From NCBI RefSeq assembly GCF_033958435.1, contig NC_134138.1, positions 11,358,001 to 11,422,000 on the forward strand: DNA of 64,000 nucleotides, given 5' to 3'. Both the position numbers and the translations under genes were made by a program. Numbering within the stretch: position 1 is the stretch's first letter; the number at the start of each line of letters is the position of its first letter. Shown one piece after another: positions 45,191 to 57,689 of this stretch. Source of the DNA: Carettochelys insculpta. Lineage: Eukaryota > Chordata > Testudines > Carettochelyidae. Below the pieces are notes generated by a model that saw only the letters and a program-made list of their open reading frames with translations, was not told the DNA's origin and did not search any database.

Positions 45191-45973
45191 ATGGAAACTC
45201 AGACTAGACAGTGAACCACACTCCTAGGTTTGTGGGTTATGCAAGCAGGTTGGGCACATAGGCTGCACCCCCCAGAAGTCAATGTCAGATCCCACCCCAG
45301 GGTGTTGCTTCTTGTCCATTGCTCAGACTTTCCTTTCCTCTCACAGTACTTCACAATCAGCCTCTCCTTGTTGGAAGACACTGTGACTCTCTTTGTATCA
45401 GAGCAGCAAGTGAATGACTATTTAAGGGGAGGGCTCAGCGGTAGCCTATGGAATGCTGGGATAGAATGCCCATTGAGAGACAGCAGGGTTACGATGCTAC
45501 AAGATGACCCTTGTGCCAGGGCAATGTAAAGGCAGGGTTGGATGGAAAGAGCTTGGGCAGAGCACAGCTGCATTACATGCCCCTCCACAACTGCCTGTCC
45601 TCTCCAGAGGTGAATGAGGCACAGGTGTGACTTACCTATGCCTGCACCAGCTCTGGTGGGTCTTGCCTCTTCTGAGTTGGAGACCCTCTGACACTGCTTA
45701 ATGCACAACTGGAAGGCATTCAGACACCGGGGTGATGAGCATTGAACAAAAGCCTATGGAGCCTAGAATAGGATAGAAGAAATATTCCTCAAACGCCCTT
45801 CAGGACCCTCAGTCAGCTAATCTTTCTTGCTTGTTCACAGAGTTCTTTGAGAGCCTCTTGCGGCAGTGTTCTGTGTAGTAGACTGCCTTAGGACCAGCGT
45901 GTAATACAGGGAGCTGGCCACCTGGAAATGTCTTGTTGTGGTCCTCCACTACAGTGCCTAAGCTGTTGCAGTC
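45191..45973. other. No recognised feature
   Basis: No gene or clear repeat end. Confidence 0.5.
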
Positions 45974-45975
45974 TA

Positions 45976-46278
45976 CAGGTTGAACCTTTCTAATCCAGAA
46001 CTGTCTCATCCAGCAAACTCCATAATCAGGCATGATTTAAGTTAGCTGGATGACCACTTACTGGTGTGGCCAAGTTTCCTGTGGTCCATAAAGTTTGTTT
46101 ACAGCCACCAGTCCTGGCTCTCGGTGTTCTGTGCTGTTATTTATCTATAATTTACCCTAAATGTCTTCTGAGAGCCCAGTAAGCAGAGGAAGCGTTGGTA
46201 ATGTGCCATCATCCGGCAAACTCTCTCATCCAGCACCAGTCAGTTCCTGAGGGTGTTGGACAAGAGGGGTTCAACCTG
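45976..46278 (+). mobile_element. Tigger-like MITE, 303 bp
   Basis: caggttgaacctttctaatc to ggggttcaacctg, bordered by TA at 45974-45975 and 46279-46280. The cleanest of three copies. Confidence 0.88.
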
Positions 46279-46280
46279 TA

Positions 46281-48425
46281 CTGATTTTCCTGAGATAGGC
46301 CCTAGCAAGGGACACGTTCTTCCTGAAGAACTTACTGAAGCCAGCAAAGAGTTAGTTTAAGAGCAGGTGGACCTTTTGGACAAGAAAATGTTAGTGGTCT
46401 ATCGGGAGAAATAACCCCTTGCTTTTCCTATAAGCTTATCAGGGTTCAAACAGCAACCAAGTTCAGTTCTTGAGGCAGCAACCGCATCTTTGTCCCTAGC
46501 TTTGGCATTCCAGTCCTATCCTACCATCTGTTCTGCTTTCCTGAAGGGAAATCACCACCATCTGTATCTGCAGTGGCCTGTTGACTAGCAACAAAGATAT
46601 CATAAACATTCTCCTGGCTCAACTGGTTAACTTCTTGTATAGCTCAGAATCATTCAAAAGTAACTGTCTTTTCAGAGGTCTGTCTGCTTTCAGTAGCCTT
46701 GGCTTCAGACAGCGATTTCCTACTTTGCAGCAAGGTACAGTACATTCCCATAATCAAACAGGTCTGCAGGAAAGACATTCACTTACTGGTGAAAATCAGG
46801 GAGAATATTACATGGCCAGATGTTTGCTGAAGAAAATTAAGGAACATTTTTCAGCTGAATATGTTCACCCAGGCCCAGTCAGGACCTCAGTTTTATGATT
46901 CCTTCACACATGACCACAAATATGAAATCAGTGGTTTTTCGCATTGTCCAAACAGCCCAGTACACAATTTAATAAAGATGTTTTAAGACATGTTAAGTGT
47001 TCATTTCCTCCTGAAGCACAGCTTGAATTGCCCAGTTCCTTCTGAAGGATCACTAGTTGCAAGCAATTTCAAGAGATTCAGGAAATTCCCTTCATAGAAA
47101 TACATCACCTTTAAAAAATCAATGTCTGAGCACAGCTGCTAAATAAAGACAAAACAGCATAATACTAGAAGTGAGTCTGTGCTCACGAAAGCTCATGCTC
47201 AGAACTTTTCTGTTAGTCTATAAGGTGCCACGGGACCCTTCGTTGCTGTTACATAGTACTACAGGGCCGCTCCCCCCGGAAACCAGAATTAAAATAGAGG
47301 ACTACAAAATTAAACTAATAAAATAACAATATGGTGAGCAAAGGTTATGAAGCCTAATATTTTCCTATAAATATCTAAATTTTGACTGCCTAGGAAAGAA
47401 TGAAAGTTACTTCCATTCCTTGTAGAATGCGCTATGTTTTTTCTCACAAAAATAATTGCCTGTATATAAACTCTTCCAAGTTGCAATTATGAGCCTTATG
47501 TGAGAATTTTTAGCCTCGTATGGTATTTACTTAAGCTTTACCAGAGTCAATATTAATCTCATAAAAAATCGGAATCAATATCTTATTATTGTATTTTTGC
47601 AGAAAATTGGCTTCTAGCCTAGAGAAATCTCAGCATTTTCCTGTTTTTCTCAGCCTTTTGATCTCTGACTAGTGCCTCTCTTTCGTTTAATTTCAAACAA
47701 AAGATGTGTATAATGATTTTTTTAATAAAATATGATTTTAGATCGAAAGAAATGCATGTATCATGAAAGCAACTATAGCAACTTCATAGTTAAACTGCAT
47801 GGAGATTTTTGCACAAAGTGGGATTTTATGATACCAGGGGTTAGCACCTGAAAGAATGAGAAAAGCCATTTTTTTTCAAGTATGGTAAAAACTCAGTAAT
47901 TCAAGAGCTGCAATGCATGTGAATATGAGACAGTCCTTAACAAATAACATCAAGCCATATTTTTGTTGCCCCTATTTTAAGACCAGTGCACACACACAAC
48001 AATTTGTAATACCCAACATGTTTATTGTAGGATATTAAAAAAAAATTACACCACACTTTACATGTGTGTTTGTACCACTGTCTTCCTGACTTTCACTCCC
48101 AAACCCACTTCAATTATGCCAGTTTTATTTCATGTCTAATTTCAGTTTTCTTTCTTAAAATGCGTGTTGCCCATCACAGCAGAAATACTGCAAGCTTCCT
48201 TTTCTTTTTCAAAATCAAGACTTTATTAGCAACACAATCAAAACACAGCTACAGTATCATACCGCATATGCACTGCACATATTAAAGGGAGAGTTATCCA
48301 GTGTTTTAAGACCACATATTGTTTGCTATTTAGATTTGACTTGGGCTCATTGCTAGACTGTTAGATGTTCACTGTTTATCAAAAATAATCAGGAGGAGGG
48401 TTTTTTTTTTTTTAACTTCACAATT
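46281..48425. other. AT-rich, no gene; short gtgccac repeat at 47170-47255
   Basis: 47170-47255 (cacgaaagctcatgctcaga, ttagtctataaggtgccac, cttcgttgctgttaca) is one arm of the dispersed family. The rest has no recognised feature. Confidence 0.5.
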
Positions 48426-48428
48426 ATA

Positions 48429-48870
48429 GGCTACAGCTACATTAGCGAGTTTTGCAGACAAAACCGTGGTTTTCTCAGCAAAACTGGTGGAACGTCCCCG
48501 TGCAAAATGTGTTTCATTGATAGTATGTTAACAAAAGTCAGCACTTACACCAACAATATTCTGCCTCTCCCAGGTGAGGAAGAGCGGCTTTTGTCAACAG
48601 GTTCTGTCAACAAAAAGCTCTGTGGATGCTCTGGGGGGACCTGCTCTCGACAGACAGGACATCCAGAACAATAGGCAGCCCTGTCTCCTGTGCTTCTGGA
48701 TGCCTGTTTGTCAAGGGAGCAGCCAGGCAGCCCAGCTGCTCTGTCAACAGAGCAAAATGATCTTCCAGTTGGCTTTTGTACGTAGCTGTGCTCTGTCAAC
48801 AGAAGTTTTGTCACGAAATCTCTTCCACCAGTGAATTCTGTCAGCTGATCACTGTAACGTATCCGTAGCC
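48429..48870. mobile_element. MITE of the ttgtcgacag family, copy 3
   Basis: ggctacagctacattagcg to gtatccgtagcc, flanked by ATA at 48426-48428 and 48871-48873. Internal ctgtcaacag and agttttgtcacgaaa words match copies 1 and 2. Its 3-bp duplication supports a Harbinger-type mechanism for this family. Confidence 0.85.
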
Positions 48871-49024
48871 ATAGTGTCTGAAGCCACAAAAAAAGTCCTT
48901 AAAGAACCACATGTGGCTTCTGAGCTAAAGGTTGCAGACCTCGTACAATACAAATAAATGCACAGTTTAGTAAATGTGAAAACCGACACACACGCACCAT
49001 GCAGATATTTATGTGCATGCATTC

Positions 49025-49048
49025 ACACACACACACACACACACACTC
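49025..49048. repeat. (CA)n microsatellite
   Basis: Twelve CA units. Confidence 0.95.
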
Positions 49049-49694
49049 TACTGAATGAGTTAGTATTTCTCTTTATCAAAGCTGATCCTGCATCTTTTCA
49101 AGTCACTAATGTAGGTTCAGGACCTCAGGATGCGAACAAGATTTATACTACTCAGCAGATACTGCTGGTGGTCTGCTCTCAAATGGGTTCTGTCATTAAG
49201 AAAAGTATGCACATCGGCTACACCAAGGGATAATGGCTGGCTTGGCAAGGCCAGTGTATTTCTACCAGCGCTGCTTGCAATGGGCTGGGTGATGTTATAT
49301 CTTTCCTGGAATTTCTACCAGCCAGCCACAAGTAGTACTTCTGGGGTTCCTTAAACATCCAGATAAATTATTTTTGAAGATGTGCAGTGCCCAGTGATCA
49401 TTAAGGCATTTGGAAGAAAAATTTTAGAGCCTGGCTACATTCTTATTAAGAAAAGGGAAGTTTTGCTGTATTACAAAGATCACTCATAAAAATGATCAAT
49501 AAAAGGGTAAGTACTTAACTCTGGAGTGATTCTAGATTCACACCCTTGTCAGTTCCAGTGCATAACAATAGTTCAACAGTAATAGCAAGTGTGTCCACAA
49601 TTTCAGTTCTGAAGCTCTTCTCACATGAGCACCACCCAAATTCCAGGCCTCAGTCAGCCAAGCCTAGAACTTTTTAACACAAAAACCACGGGAG

Positions 49695-50173
49695 GTCAAT
49701 ATTGTCTTGCAGCATTACCAACACTTGCACAGCTTACTGGACTCTTAGAAGATGTTTAGGGGTAAATTGCAGCTAAAGAACAGCAAGGTAGTCCTGCTAG
49801 TCTGTATCCTAATAAAACAAAAAAACAGTCAAGTAGAATTTTAAAGACTAACAAAACAATTTATTAGGTGATGAGCTTTCATGGAGCAGACCCACTTCTT
49901 CAGCTATGGAGACAGAAGAAGGGGGTCTGCCCCATGAAAGCTCATCACCTAATAAATTATTTTGTTAGTCTTTAAAGTGCTAGATGACTGCTTTTTTGTT
50001 TAGCTAAAGAACAGCACAGAACACTGAGAGCCAGGACTGGTGGCTGTCAACAAACCTTTTGGGACCATGGGAAACCTGGCCACTCCATGGTAAGTGAACA
50101 ACCAGCTAGCTAAAATCATGCCAGACCACAGATGTTGCCAGCCCAGAGAGTGCCAGACTAGAGAGGTTCAGCT
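49695..50173 (-). mobile_element. Tigger-like MITE interrupted by a palindromic retroposon
   Basis: Reading on -, it starts gctgaacctctctagtctgg near 50173 and matches the other two copies. The interruption is 49786-50001 plus one duplicated 15-bp target. Confidence 0.8.
49786..50001. mobile_element. Palindromic gtgccac-family insertion with 15-bp target duplication
   Basis: Flanked by the exact direct repeat agctaaagaacagca (49771-49785 and 50002-50016). Two inverted arms of ~90 bp share ttagtctttaaa, aataaat and gctcatcacc words. A duplication this long fits LINE-mediated retroposition, not cut-and-paste. Confidence 0.82.
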
Positions 50174-50553
50174 TATAAATAGGATACGTTACAGCAAGCA
50201 TATACACAGACTGCTGAAGCACTACAGCAAGGATATACACAGATCACTGTAGCAAAGATCAGTATCTCTTATTTATATGATGGTGGATCAATTGGATTAT
50301 ACTAAGACTATTTCAAAAACCTTTCATCAAATTGTTTATCTTTACCATCAGTGCATAGATGACAACTGGTTACCAAAGGTAGTATCGTTATTGTGCAATA
50401 TGGGGTAGGGAGAGGGAGATTAATGGAAGTGGGTTGGAGTGGCAAGCATGAATGAATCAATGTGGACTTCAGCACAAAACAATTCAACAAGGCAGATCCG
50501 TTTTATCATGGAAATAGATACACCACAAAGACCTACCCAGAAATAAGATGTTC
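50174..50553. other. No recognised feature
   Basis: A short direct repeat (cagcaagcatatacacagac / cagcaaggatatacacagat) lies near 50191-50243. Otherwise nothing. Confidence 0.5.
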
Positions 50554-51050
50554 ATGGAATCCTAGGGCCAGAAGAGAACTCAGGAGGTGATTGAGTCCAG
50601 CCTCCTGCTAAAAGTAGGATCAACCCCACTAAATTATCCCAGCCAGGTGTTTGTCAAGCCAGGACTCAAAAAACAGGACTTTGTCAAGCCAGGATTCTAC
50701 CACCTCTCTAGGTAATGCATTCCAGGGCTTCACCACCCTCCTGGAGAAACTGCTTTTCCTGCTATCCAACCTAGACCTCCCCACTGTAAATTAAGGCTAC
50801 TGCTCATTGTTCTCCCATCTGTCACTACTGAGAAGAGCCTCTTTCCATCCTCTTTTGAACCTGCCTTCAGGAAGTTGAAGGCTGCTATCAAACTGCCCCT
50901 CACTCTTCTCTTCTGCAAACTAAATATGCCCAAATCCCTCAGTCTCTACTCAGAGGTCATGTGCTCCAGCCCCTTAATGATTTTCATTGCCCTCCACTGG
51001 ACTCTCTCCAATATGTCCACATCCTTTCTATACTGGAGGGGTGCAGAAGT
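50554..51050 (-). pseudogene. CR1 LINE 3' end
   Basis: On the - strand: LERVQWRAMKIIKGLEHM, MGIFSLQKRRVRGSLIAAFN, then the 3' UTR ending with the complement of atggaatcctagggccagaa. Frameshifts separate the two parts. Confidence 0.9.
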
Positions 51051-51055
51051 CCTTA

Positions 51056-51929
51056 CTGAAGCATCTGAAGGGGAAAAATGTAGAATTCGCTCATCTAGAA
51101 AAAACATACACACATGAAAGGGAAGGCTGAGAAAATATGCTAGCAGAAAGTGGAGAAGACAAAATCTATAACAAGCTGCCAAGAACGGCTTATGCAAAAG
51201 CAATGGCAAGCCAAGAGTGAGCCGAGCCTGATGGGTAGGTTCCAAGAAAAGGAAATACCGAGATTAAAATAGACTCAAGGTTGAAATGGCAGCAAGAATC
51301 TCTGGAACGCTGAAAGTACTCAGCAGAGAAAGGGAATAGAAAGATCATTGGACTGGAACCACAAAGTGAGAAAATCTAAGAAGGTGAAAAGGATCAGGGC
51401 AATGCACTCATACAATGGTGTTAGCAGCACATTGTAAGACTTTTCAAGGGATGTAAGTCCTTTGAGGTTCGGCAGTCGGCAGGCTGACACAAAACCTCAC
51501 CATTTTTGATCAGGATCCTTTTGGGTGCAGCAAATTTCATTTACAATTCAATTAACACCAGGGCGGCTCACAGCCTCGCCAGGCTGCTGAGCAAGGCGAG
51601 GGGTGGGAGGATGACCTGATCTGCACTGCAGAAGGTGTGAGGTCTCAGGTGGAAGGAGGAGGAGCTAAAGTTCAGGCAGAACTTAGTGCTATCTGGAGAG
51701 CGCCAGCCTGCCCCAGGCAGCTGCTGCCCAGAGCATGTGGTGTGGGGCTCGTGCAGCCATTTAAAGGCTCTGGGGCTTCAACTGCTGCAGTAGCGGTAAC
51801 AGGGGCAAGGAGCTTTGGGCCTTTTTGTCTCACCAGGTGGCCAGGGCAGTTTCTTTTGCCTCCCCAACCCCAACCCAGACAAGTGGGTCTCCTATTGCCA
51901 GGTAGCCGAGAGACAAGCAAGACTGTATC
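51056..51929. other. No recognised feature
   Basis: GC-rich at 51550-51900. Open frames on both strands there mirror each other and show no domain. Confidence 0.5.
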
Positions 51930-52065
51930 AGAGAGGTATCCATGTTAGTCTGTGTCTTCAAAAACAATAAGAGCATCTGACAAAGCGGGTCTTTGCCCCC
52001 AAAAGCTTATGCTCCAAAGTATCTGTTAGTCTATAAGGTGCCACTGGACTTCTTGTTGTTAGTCA
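51930..52065 (+). repeat. gtgccac dispersed repeat
   Basis: tatcagagaggtatccatgt, ttagtctgtgtcttcaaaaa, then ttagtctataaggtgccact. Both halves are present with little between, a collapsed palindrome. Confidence 0.7.
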
Positions 52066-52419
52066 AGACTGTTGTCATCTCACCAAGGGTGTTGAGCCTT
52101 GTGATTGGGTGAGTCCTGGAGGTGGAAGTTGACTCAGCCAGATGGCGGGGGTAAAAGGAGATCTCACCCTGAGGGAATGGGGTTATCTCCTGCCTCCACC
52201 AGCCTGACAGAGGGAGGGCAATCACCTAGTTGTCTCCCCTGCCTGAGGAAGCATCTGTGATCCCATCTGTCCCCTTCTGAGGGAGTACGAGCAACACTGG
52301 ACTGTCTCTCCCTGCCTCAGGGGAGTAGGACAATCCCCTGGCTGTCTCCCCTTGTGTGAGGTAATACGGGTGATCCCAATTGCCTCCCTACACTCGGAGG
52401 ATTGCACACAGGGAAGATC

Positions 52420-53010
52420 AGTGCACTGATTCCGCCCCATGCACCAGCTCCACAGCTCCCACTGGCCAGGAACACCAGCCAATGGGAGCTGCTGGGGCAG
52501 CATTCACTGCACAGAGCTTCCTTAGGGGCCACAGGGACATGCTGGCCACGCTGGGGGGCAGAGCAGCACCGAGTCATGGCAGGCAGGGAGCCTGTGTTAT
52601 TTCCATTGTACCGCTGACTGGGAGCCACCTGAGGTAAGCACCTCCCAGCCACAGCCTGCACCTTGCACCCACTCCTGCACTCAGCCCAGAGTCTCTCCTG
52701 AAGCCAAACCCCCTCCCAGACCCTACCACTGTACTTGCAACCCATCCCCTGTCCCATCCCTGAGCCCCCTCCTGCATGCCAACCCCTCCAGCCCCAGCTT
52801 GGAGCCCCTTTGTGCACCCCAAACTCTTCACCCTCAGCCTCACCTCAGAGCCCACACCCCCCAACCAGACTCCCCACCCCCTCCAACTCTCCCACACACA
52901 TTCCCCAGCCTGCAGCCCCTCCCACCATGAACCCCTTATTTCTGGCCTCACACCAGAACTTAGGCAAAGCCCAGAGCTTCCACTCTGCCCATCCCTGCAA
53001 GGCTGGAGCC
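52420..53010. repeat. GC-rich hAT-like repeat, second copy
   Basis: cagctcccactggccaggaa, gccaatgggagctgctgggg, and a C-rich tract of cctgcaccc/ccagccc units match 17198-18080 in order. Confidence 0.55.
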
Positions 53011-53106
53011 ATGAGCACCGGTTCTTCCTGTTACAGATGGAAGCCCCAAGCCTCTGTGCCTCCCTCCTTCCCCCCCCTCCCCACACCCACAAAGCCATGT
53101 CTCACT

Positions 53107-53715
53107 CCCAACTGACTAACGGCATATTAGGCGCATTAGGAGGAGCATTTCCATCAGATCTAGAGAAGTTATTATTCCCCTCTACTTGGCACTGGTGAGG
53201 CCACATCTGGAGTAGTGTGTCCAGTTCTGGGGCCTCCAATATAGAAAGGATGTGGATGCACTGGAGCGGGTTCAGCGGAGGGCAACAAAATGATTAAGGG
53301 GCTGGAGCACAAGACCTATGAGGAGAGGCTGAGGGATTTGGGCTTATTTAGTTTGCAGAAGAGAAAAGTGAGGAATGGTTTGACAGCAGCCTTCAGCTTC
53401 CTGAAGGGGGGCTCTAAGAGGATGGAGAGAGGCTGTTCTCCGTAGTGATGGATGGTAGAACAAGGAGCAATGGTCTCAAGTTACAGCGGGAGAGGTGTAG
53501 GTTGGATAGGAAGAAAATCTATTTCACCAGGAGGGTGGTGAAGCAGCAGAATGTGTTACCCAGAGAGGTGGTGGAATCTCCAACCCTAGAGGTTTTTAAG
53601 TCCCAGCTTGACAAAAGCCCTGGCTGGGATGATTTAGCTGGAGCTGATCCTGCTTGAAGTAGGGGGCTGGACTACATGATCTCCTAATGTCCCTTCCAGC
53701 CCTAAGATTCTAGGA
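53107..53715 (+). pseudogene. CR1 LINE 3' half
   Basis: GILGALGGAFPSDLEKLLFP, then gaggccacatctggagtagt, tccagttctggggcctcc and ggggctggagcac, followed by the CR1 3' UTR to gattctaggatta. Frame breaks near 53200 and 53290. A similar level of decay to the other CR1 copies. Confidence 0.92.
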
Positions 53716-54261
53716 TTATTTTTTGTTTGGGTCAGTGGCCCCTGAGAGAAAAATGGTTCCAACCTCTGCCATAGAACTTCCTCCAAATCATTCCTAGCTC
53801 TGACCTCTCTGAATGATTGCAAAGTGCTCAGGTATGATGGGAAGGATAAGCTGAAAGCTCATCAAGGGTGCAGGCTGGTGCAGGTCACTAGTTCCTATTT
53901 TTCTGCTGCTCTTGCTGTGCCTGTGACAATTTCCTACACCTCCAATGCTCAGAACTGCAGCAGAGGGAGCTGTGAACGGATTTATGTGCAGGCACCAACA
54001 TTTGGTTAACGTTCTGTTAATATTTAAACAACAAATCTGCTAGCAGATTAATTGGCATTGTCACTTTCCAGCAGTTTTATGGGTACTTCAAGCAGCTGGC
54101 AATTTATTCCTAAAAGGAACGTAAATAGATACAAATGCTAAACGTCCATGAGAGAAACTAATTACCATCCCATTGTTGCTAGACTGGTCTCATGGTGCTT
54201 CCCAAAAGCTCGAGTTGCTACTTCATCTGGGAGAGTGGGAGCAAAAGACATGAGCTAGGGC
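53716..54261. other. No gene; smooth AT-rich stretch at 54000-54180
   Basis: 54000-54180 has no repeat signature and contains gattaattgg and ctaattacc words; possibly old unique DNA. Confidence 0.4.
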
Positions 54262-54514
54262 TTTAACAGGGTTTTAAAAACAGCTAGATAAATTCATGGA
54301 GTTTAGGTCCATTAGTGGCTATGAGCCAGGATGGGTAAGGAATGGCGTCCCTCGCCTCTGTTTGTCAGCAGCTGGAGATGGATGGCAGGAGAGAGACGAT
54401 TACCAGTTTGCTTCACTCTGTCTGGGGCTCCTGGTATTGGCCTCCATCAGTAGACAGGCTACGGGGCTAGATGGAACTTAGGTCTGACCCAGAATGGCTG
54501 TTCTTATGGTCTTA
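54262..54514 (+). mobile_element. CR1-type 3' end, ttcttatggtctta copy
   Basis: agctagataaattcatggag, gcctctgtttgtcagcagct, ggggctagatggaacttagg and the terminus. Pair of 32580-32854. Confidence 0.85.
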
Positions 54515-54699
54515 CAGCTGAGTGATTTAGAAATCATTTAAGCGCATCTTCCCAGGGCAAAGGTGATGTGCATATCAAGTATCCCGCATGTCTTTGACAT
54601 GGAAACACAGGAAATATGAACAGGGAAGGTGGGAGCCCCAAGGGTCCATCAGACCTGCTTCCTGGAAATGGTCCCTTTACGAAACACAGCTACCTGCCA

Positions 54700-54875
54700 G
54701 GCAGTGTTCCCTGTAAGATGGAAGGGGCGGGGCCAAGGGCAGAAGGGGTGGAGCTTAGGGCATTCAGCCCCAGCCCACCACCATGTGTGGTGCAGCACCA
54801 CAGCTGTAGCAATGCCTGGAGATCCAAGCTCCTTCGAAATGCTGGGTCTGGAGATAACTACTCCCTTTGCCCTCC
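54700..54875. repeat. GC-rich dispersed repeat, copy 3
   Basis: cagtgttccctgtaagatgg, ggggcggggccaagggcaga and ccttcgaaatgctgggtctg. Confidence 0.5.
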
Positions 54876-55755
54876 CCTCCCCATCCGTGGGCCTGACTGT
54901 CATTTATCTTTTAATTGATTAGTCTTTGTAAACACCTCCTCTTGATCACCCAGCCTAAGAAATGGCACCTAGCTATTGGTATAAAAGAGCAGACAAGAGA
55001 GGCTACACTAACCCCTGGTGGCAATTCCATTAGGGCCAAGAGTGCCGAGAAAGGATTCCCAATTCCAAGAGGAATTCAGGCTTCCAATGTGTAACTTCCC
55101 TGCCATCCCATATTAGCCAAACACAGGGAGGTTTCTGCAGAGTCTTTCACCTTCAAGAGGCACACAGAAGAGGTCTAATTTGCCCAACAGTGAGCTGAGA
55201 ATGCCCAGTGCATAGGAGTAGGAGTGGATGAACAAAAGAAAACATTGCAACCCCAAATCTCAGATTCATCTTTCATGAGCTGTGCTTACTTTTGCTTTGT
55301 TCCCTTGGTTAATTCATTAACTTGCACTTAGTGCCATCTTGATGTCATGTCAGATGCTCAGCTGAGTGTGATCAGTCATTGCAATTTATTGCTGAATTCA
55401 AAAACCAGTTTTATGACCAAGTTTTGACCACACAACGAGTGAGAGCAGTTATGTGTCCAAAGAGAACTGGCTCTGGTCCTGACCTCTGCAGATTCTTTAG
55501 ACACAACTAGAGTGGAAGGAAGGTGATGAAGGGAACAACTGCACAGGGTGGATAGTGCTTTGTCACTTCTGAGGAGACAAAACAAAATCAAAATTCCTCC
55601 AACTTCCAGCAGACCCTCCAGGGAAACCTCCACCTTCTGGACCTGGCTTAGCCTGTCCTGTTGATCAGTCTGTGTATGTTCCATCCCATTTCCTTGCTTA
55701 GCTGGCAGCTAAGTAAATGAGACAGTCACATTTTATGCTTAGGGAGGGTCATAGC
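54876..55755. other. No recognised feature
   Basis: No gene seen. Confidence 0.5.
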
Positions 55756-55756
55756 T

Positions 55757-55790
55757 CTTTCCTTCCTTCCTTCCTCCCTTCCTTCCAGTT
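55757..55790. repeat. (TTCC)n microsatellite
   Basis: About eight ttcc/tccc units. Confidence 0.9.
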
Positions 55791-55929
55791 CAACCATATG
55801 GGATCCCAATTCACTCACCATCTCTGTGCCTCTGATGTGACAGACATGGCTGCTATCACCCATCCTAGAACCAGGCCTATATTTCTACAATGCACAGATC
55901 AGCACAATCTCTTCCACTCAGGCCCACTG

Positions 55930-56180
55930 ACAGACTGGGAGGACTAAAGGGAGCAGTTGTCACCAGGTCCAGCATTACAAGCGGCCCCAGAGCTCCAGGT
56001 CCCTTTGAAATGCTCTAACTGTGCATGGCTGTGACCAAGTGGTGCGAGGGGCAGCACCACATTCTGGGCAGTGCTGGGGGCTGGCTGCCCTTGGCCCCCT
56101 CCCTTCTGCTCTTGGCCCGCCCTTTCAAGGGCACAGAGCTGGGCCCTCCTCCTAGCTTGCCCCAGGGCCCATAGCGGCTG
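55930..56180. repeat. GC-rich dispersed repeat, copy 4
   Basis: ggccccagagctccaggtcc, ctttgaaatgctc, gggctggctgcccttggcc. Confidence 0.55.
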
Positions 56181-56249
56181 TTGGCGCTACTGCTGCTACT
56201 GCAAGAAGTCTGAAGTTCATCTCTGTTATAGGCCACTGCATTGTCATTA

Positions 56250-56350
56250 ACAACAAGAAGACCTGTGGCACCTTATAGACTAATAGATACTTTGGAGCAT
56301 ACACTTTCGTAGGCAAAGACCTGCTTTGTGGTTCATGGTCATTTGCTCAC
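56250..56350 (+). repeat. gtgccac dispersed repeat, single arm
   Basis: acaagaagacctgtggcacc, ttatagactaatagatactt, tttcgtaggcaaagacctgc. Confidence 0.7.
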
Positions 56351-57689
56351 ATGTTGTTTACACATGTCTTGAATCCATTTTGTCTCCTCATTTCTTGCTT
56401 TTGTTCATGTTTCCTCCTTCTGAGGATTTTTGCCACCAACAGCTTATTTAACTCTCAAGAAAATGGTGTGTAATTGTTTTACAGCTGGTGAACATACCTC
56501 ATCTCCAAATTCATAAGAGGAAGTCTGCTCTGATATTTATTTATTTTGCCTCGCTTTTTGGCTTTCCCTTTAATACATTATTTTGTCATCTGCTAAGCTG
56601 TCGTAAATGCTATTCATATTAGTCTAGGGTTGGAGTTTAAAATCATGGTACAGGGTAGACTTGGACATCCAGAATGGCCTCTAATTTCTTGGGAACTCGT
56701 TAAGGTATCTCCAGAATAGACTTCACTGACTGTGCATGTTCTATACTATTCCCAGTTCTGAAAAAGCACCAGTTGTTGGTGAATTATGCTCTATATTCCA
56801 TGAATGAGAAGAGAGAGGAAACAGCTCCTTTCAAATGACGTCTTGTTCCATGCCAATGTATCATATTTTTAAAATGTGGGCGATACTCTCCATATGGACT
56901 TAGCACTAGAGGTAGGGGTGACAACCTACTACTCCTTCTAGCTAATGGAATTATTCCCAGAGGGCTCCATTGCCACATTTTAGCAGCCTGGCTGTGATGT
57001 GGTTCGCTTTCCCTCAAGTGCTGATTTATTAGGAAGATCAGCGGAAATAACCCCTCAAAGCCCAAATTTGTTGGAAAGCTGGCAGAAAATCTTACCCCGA
57101 CTGCCTGTTGCCAGGGGGGTCTTATCACTGGATGACAGGAATGCCTTCCACAGCAGGAGCTCATTCAGCCCTGCCCATGTGGGGCAAGTAACTGGTTTCA
57201 GAAACTTGAGTGGCTCTGGGCCATACCTTGGAAAAGGAGCCTGCAGAGCAGGATAGGGAGGTACATAACAAAGCCTCCATACAGGAATTGCATCCAAGCA
57301 GCAGTTCAGATGGATGGCCCGGGGCAGTGTTCTGGTTCTGCCCATAAGACACTGTAGTCCATGACGCTTTACAGTAACAGATCCTTATTCCATAGGTGAG
57401 AGATGTGACAGGAAGGGAGGCAACACTGACTGCTTCTTTGTCTTTTGTCACCAGGAGCTGCCCTCTGCTGCTGACAATTGTATGGTGTATTGTGCACGAT
57501 GTTGCACCAGTCAGGCCCTTGTCGTTCTAGCTGCAGCTCTCTCTTGTGGCAGTAAGCTATCTTTTGTAACAGGCAGGATCAGAGGACATCTGCAGATAGA
57601 GACCAGCAACCTGAATACAGCCCACAGATGTAAAAATAGAACAGAAGAGCAATTTCTTTTCTTGTCTTTGGAATCACTGTCCCTACCAT
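56351..57689. other. No recognised feature
   Basis: No gene or clear repeat end. Confidence 0.5.
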
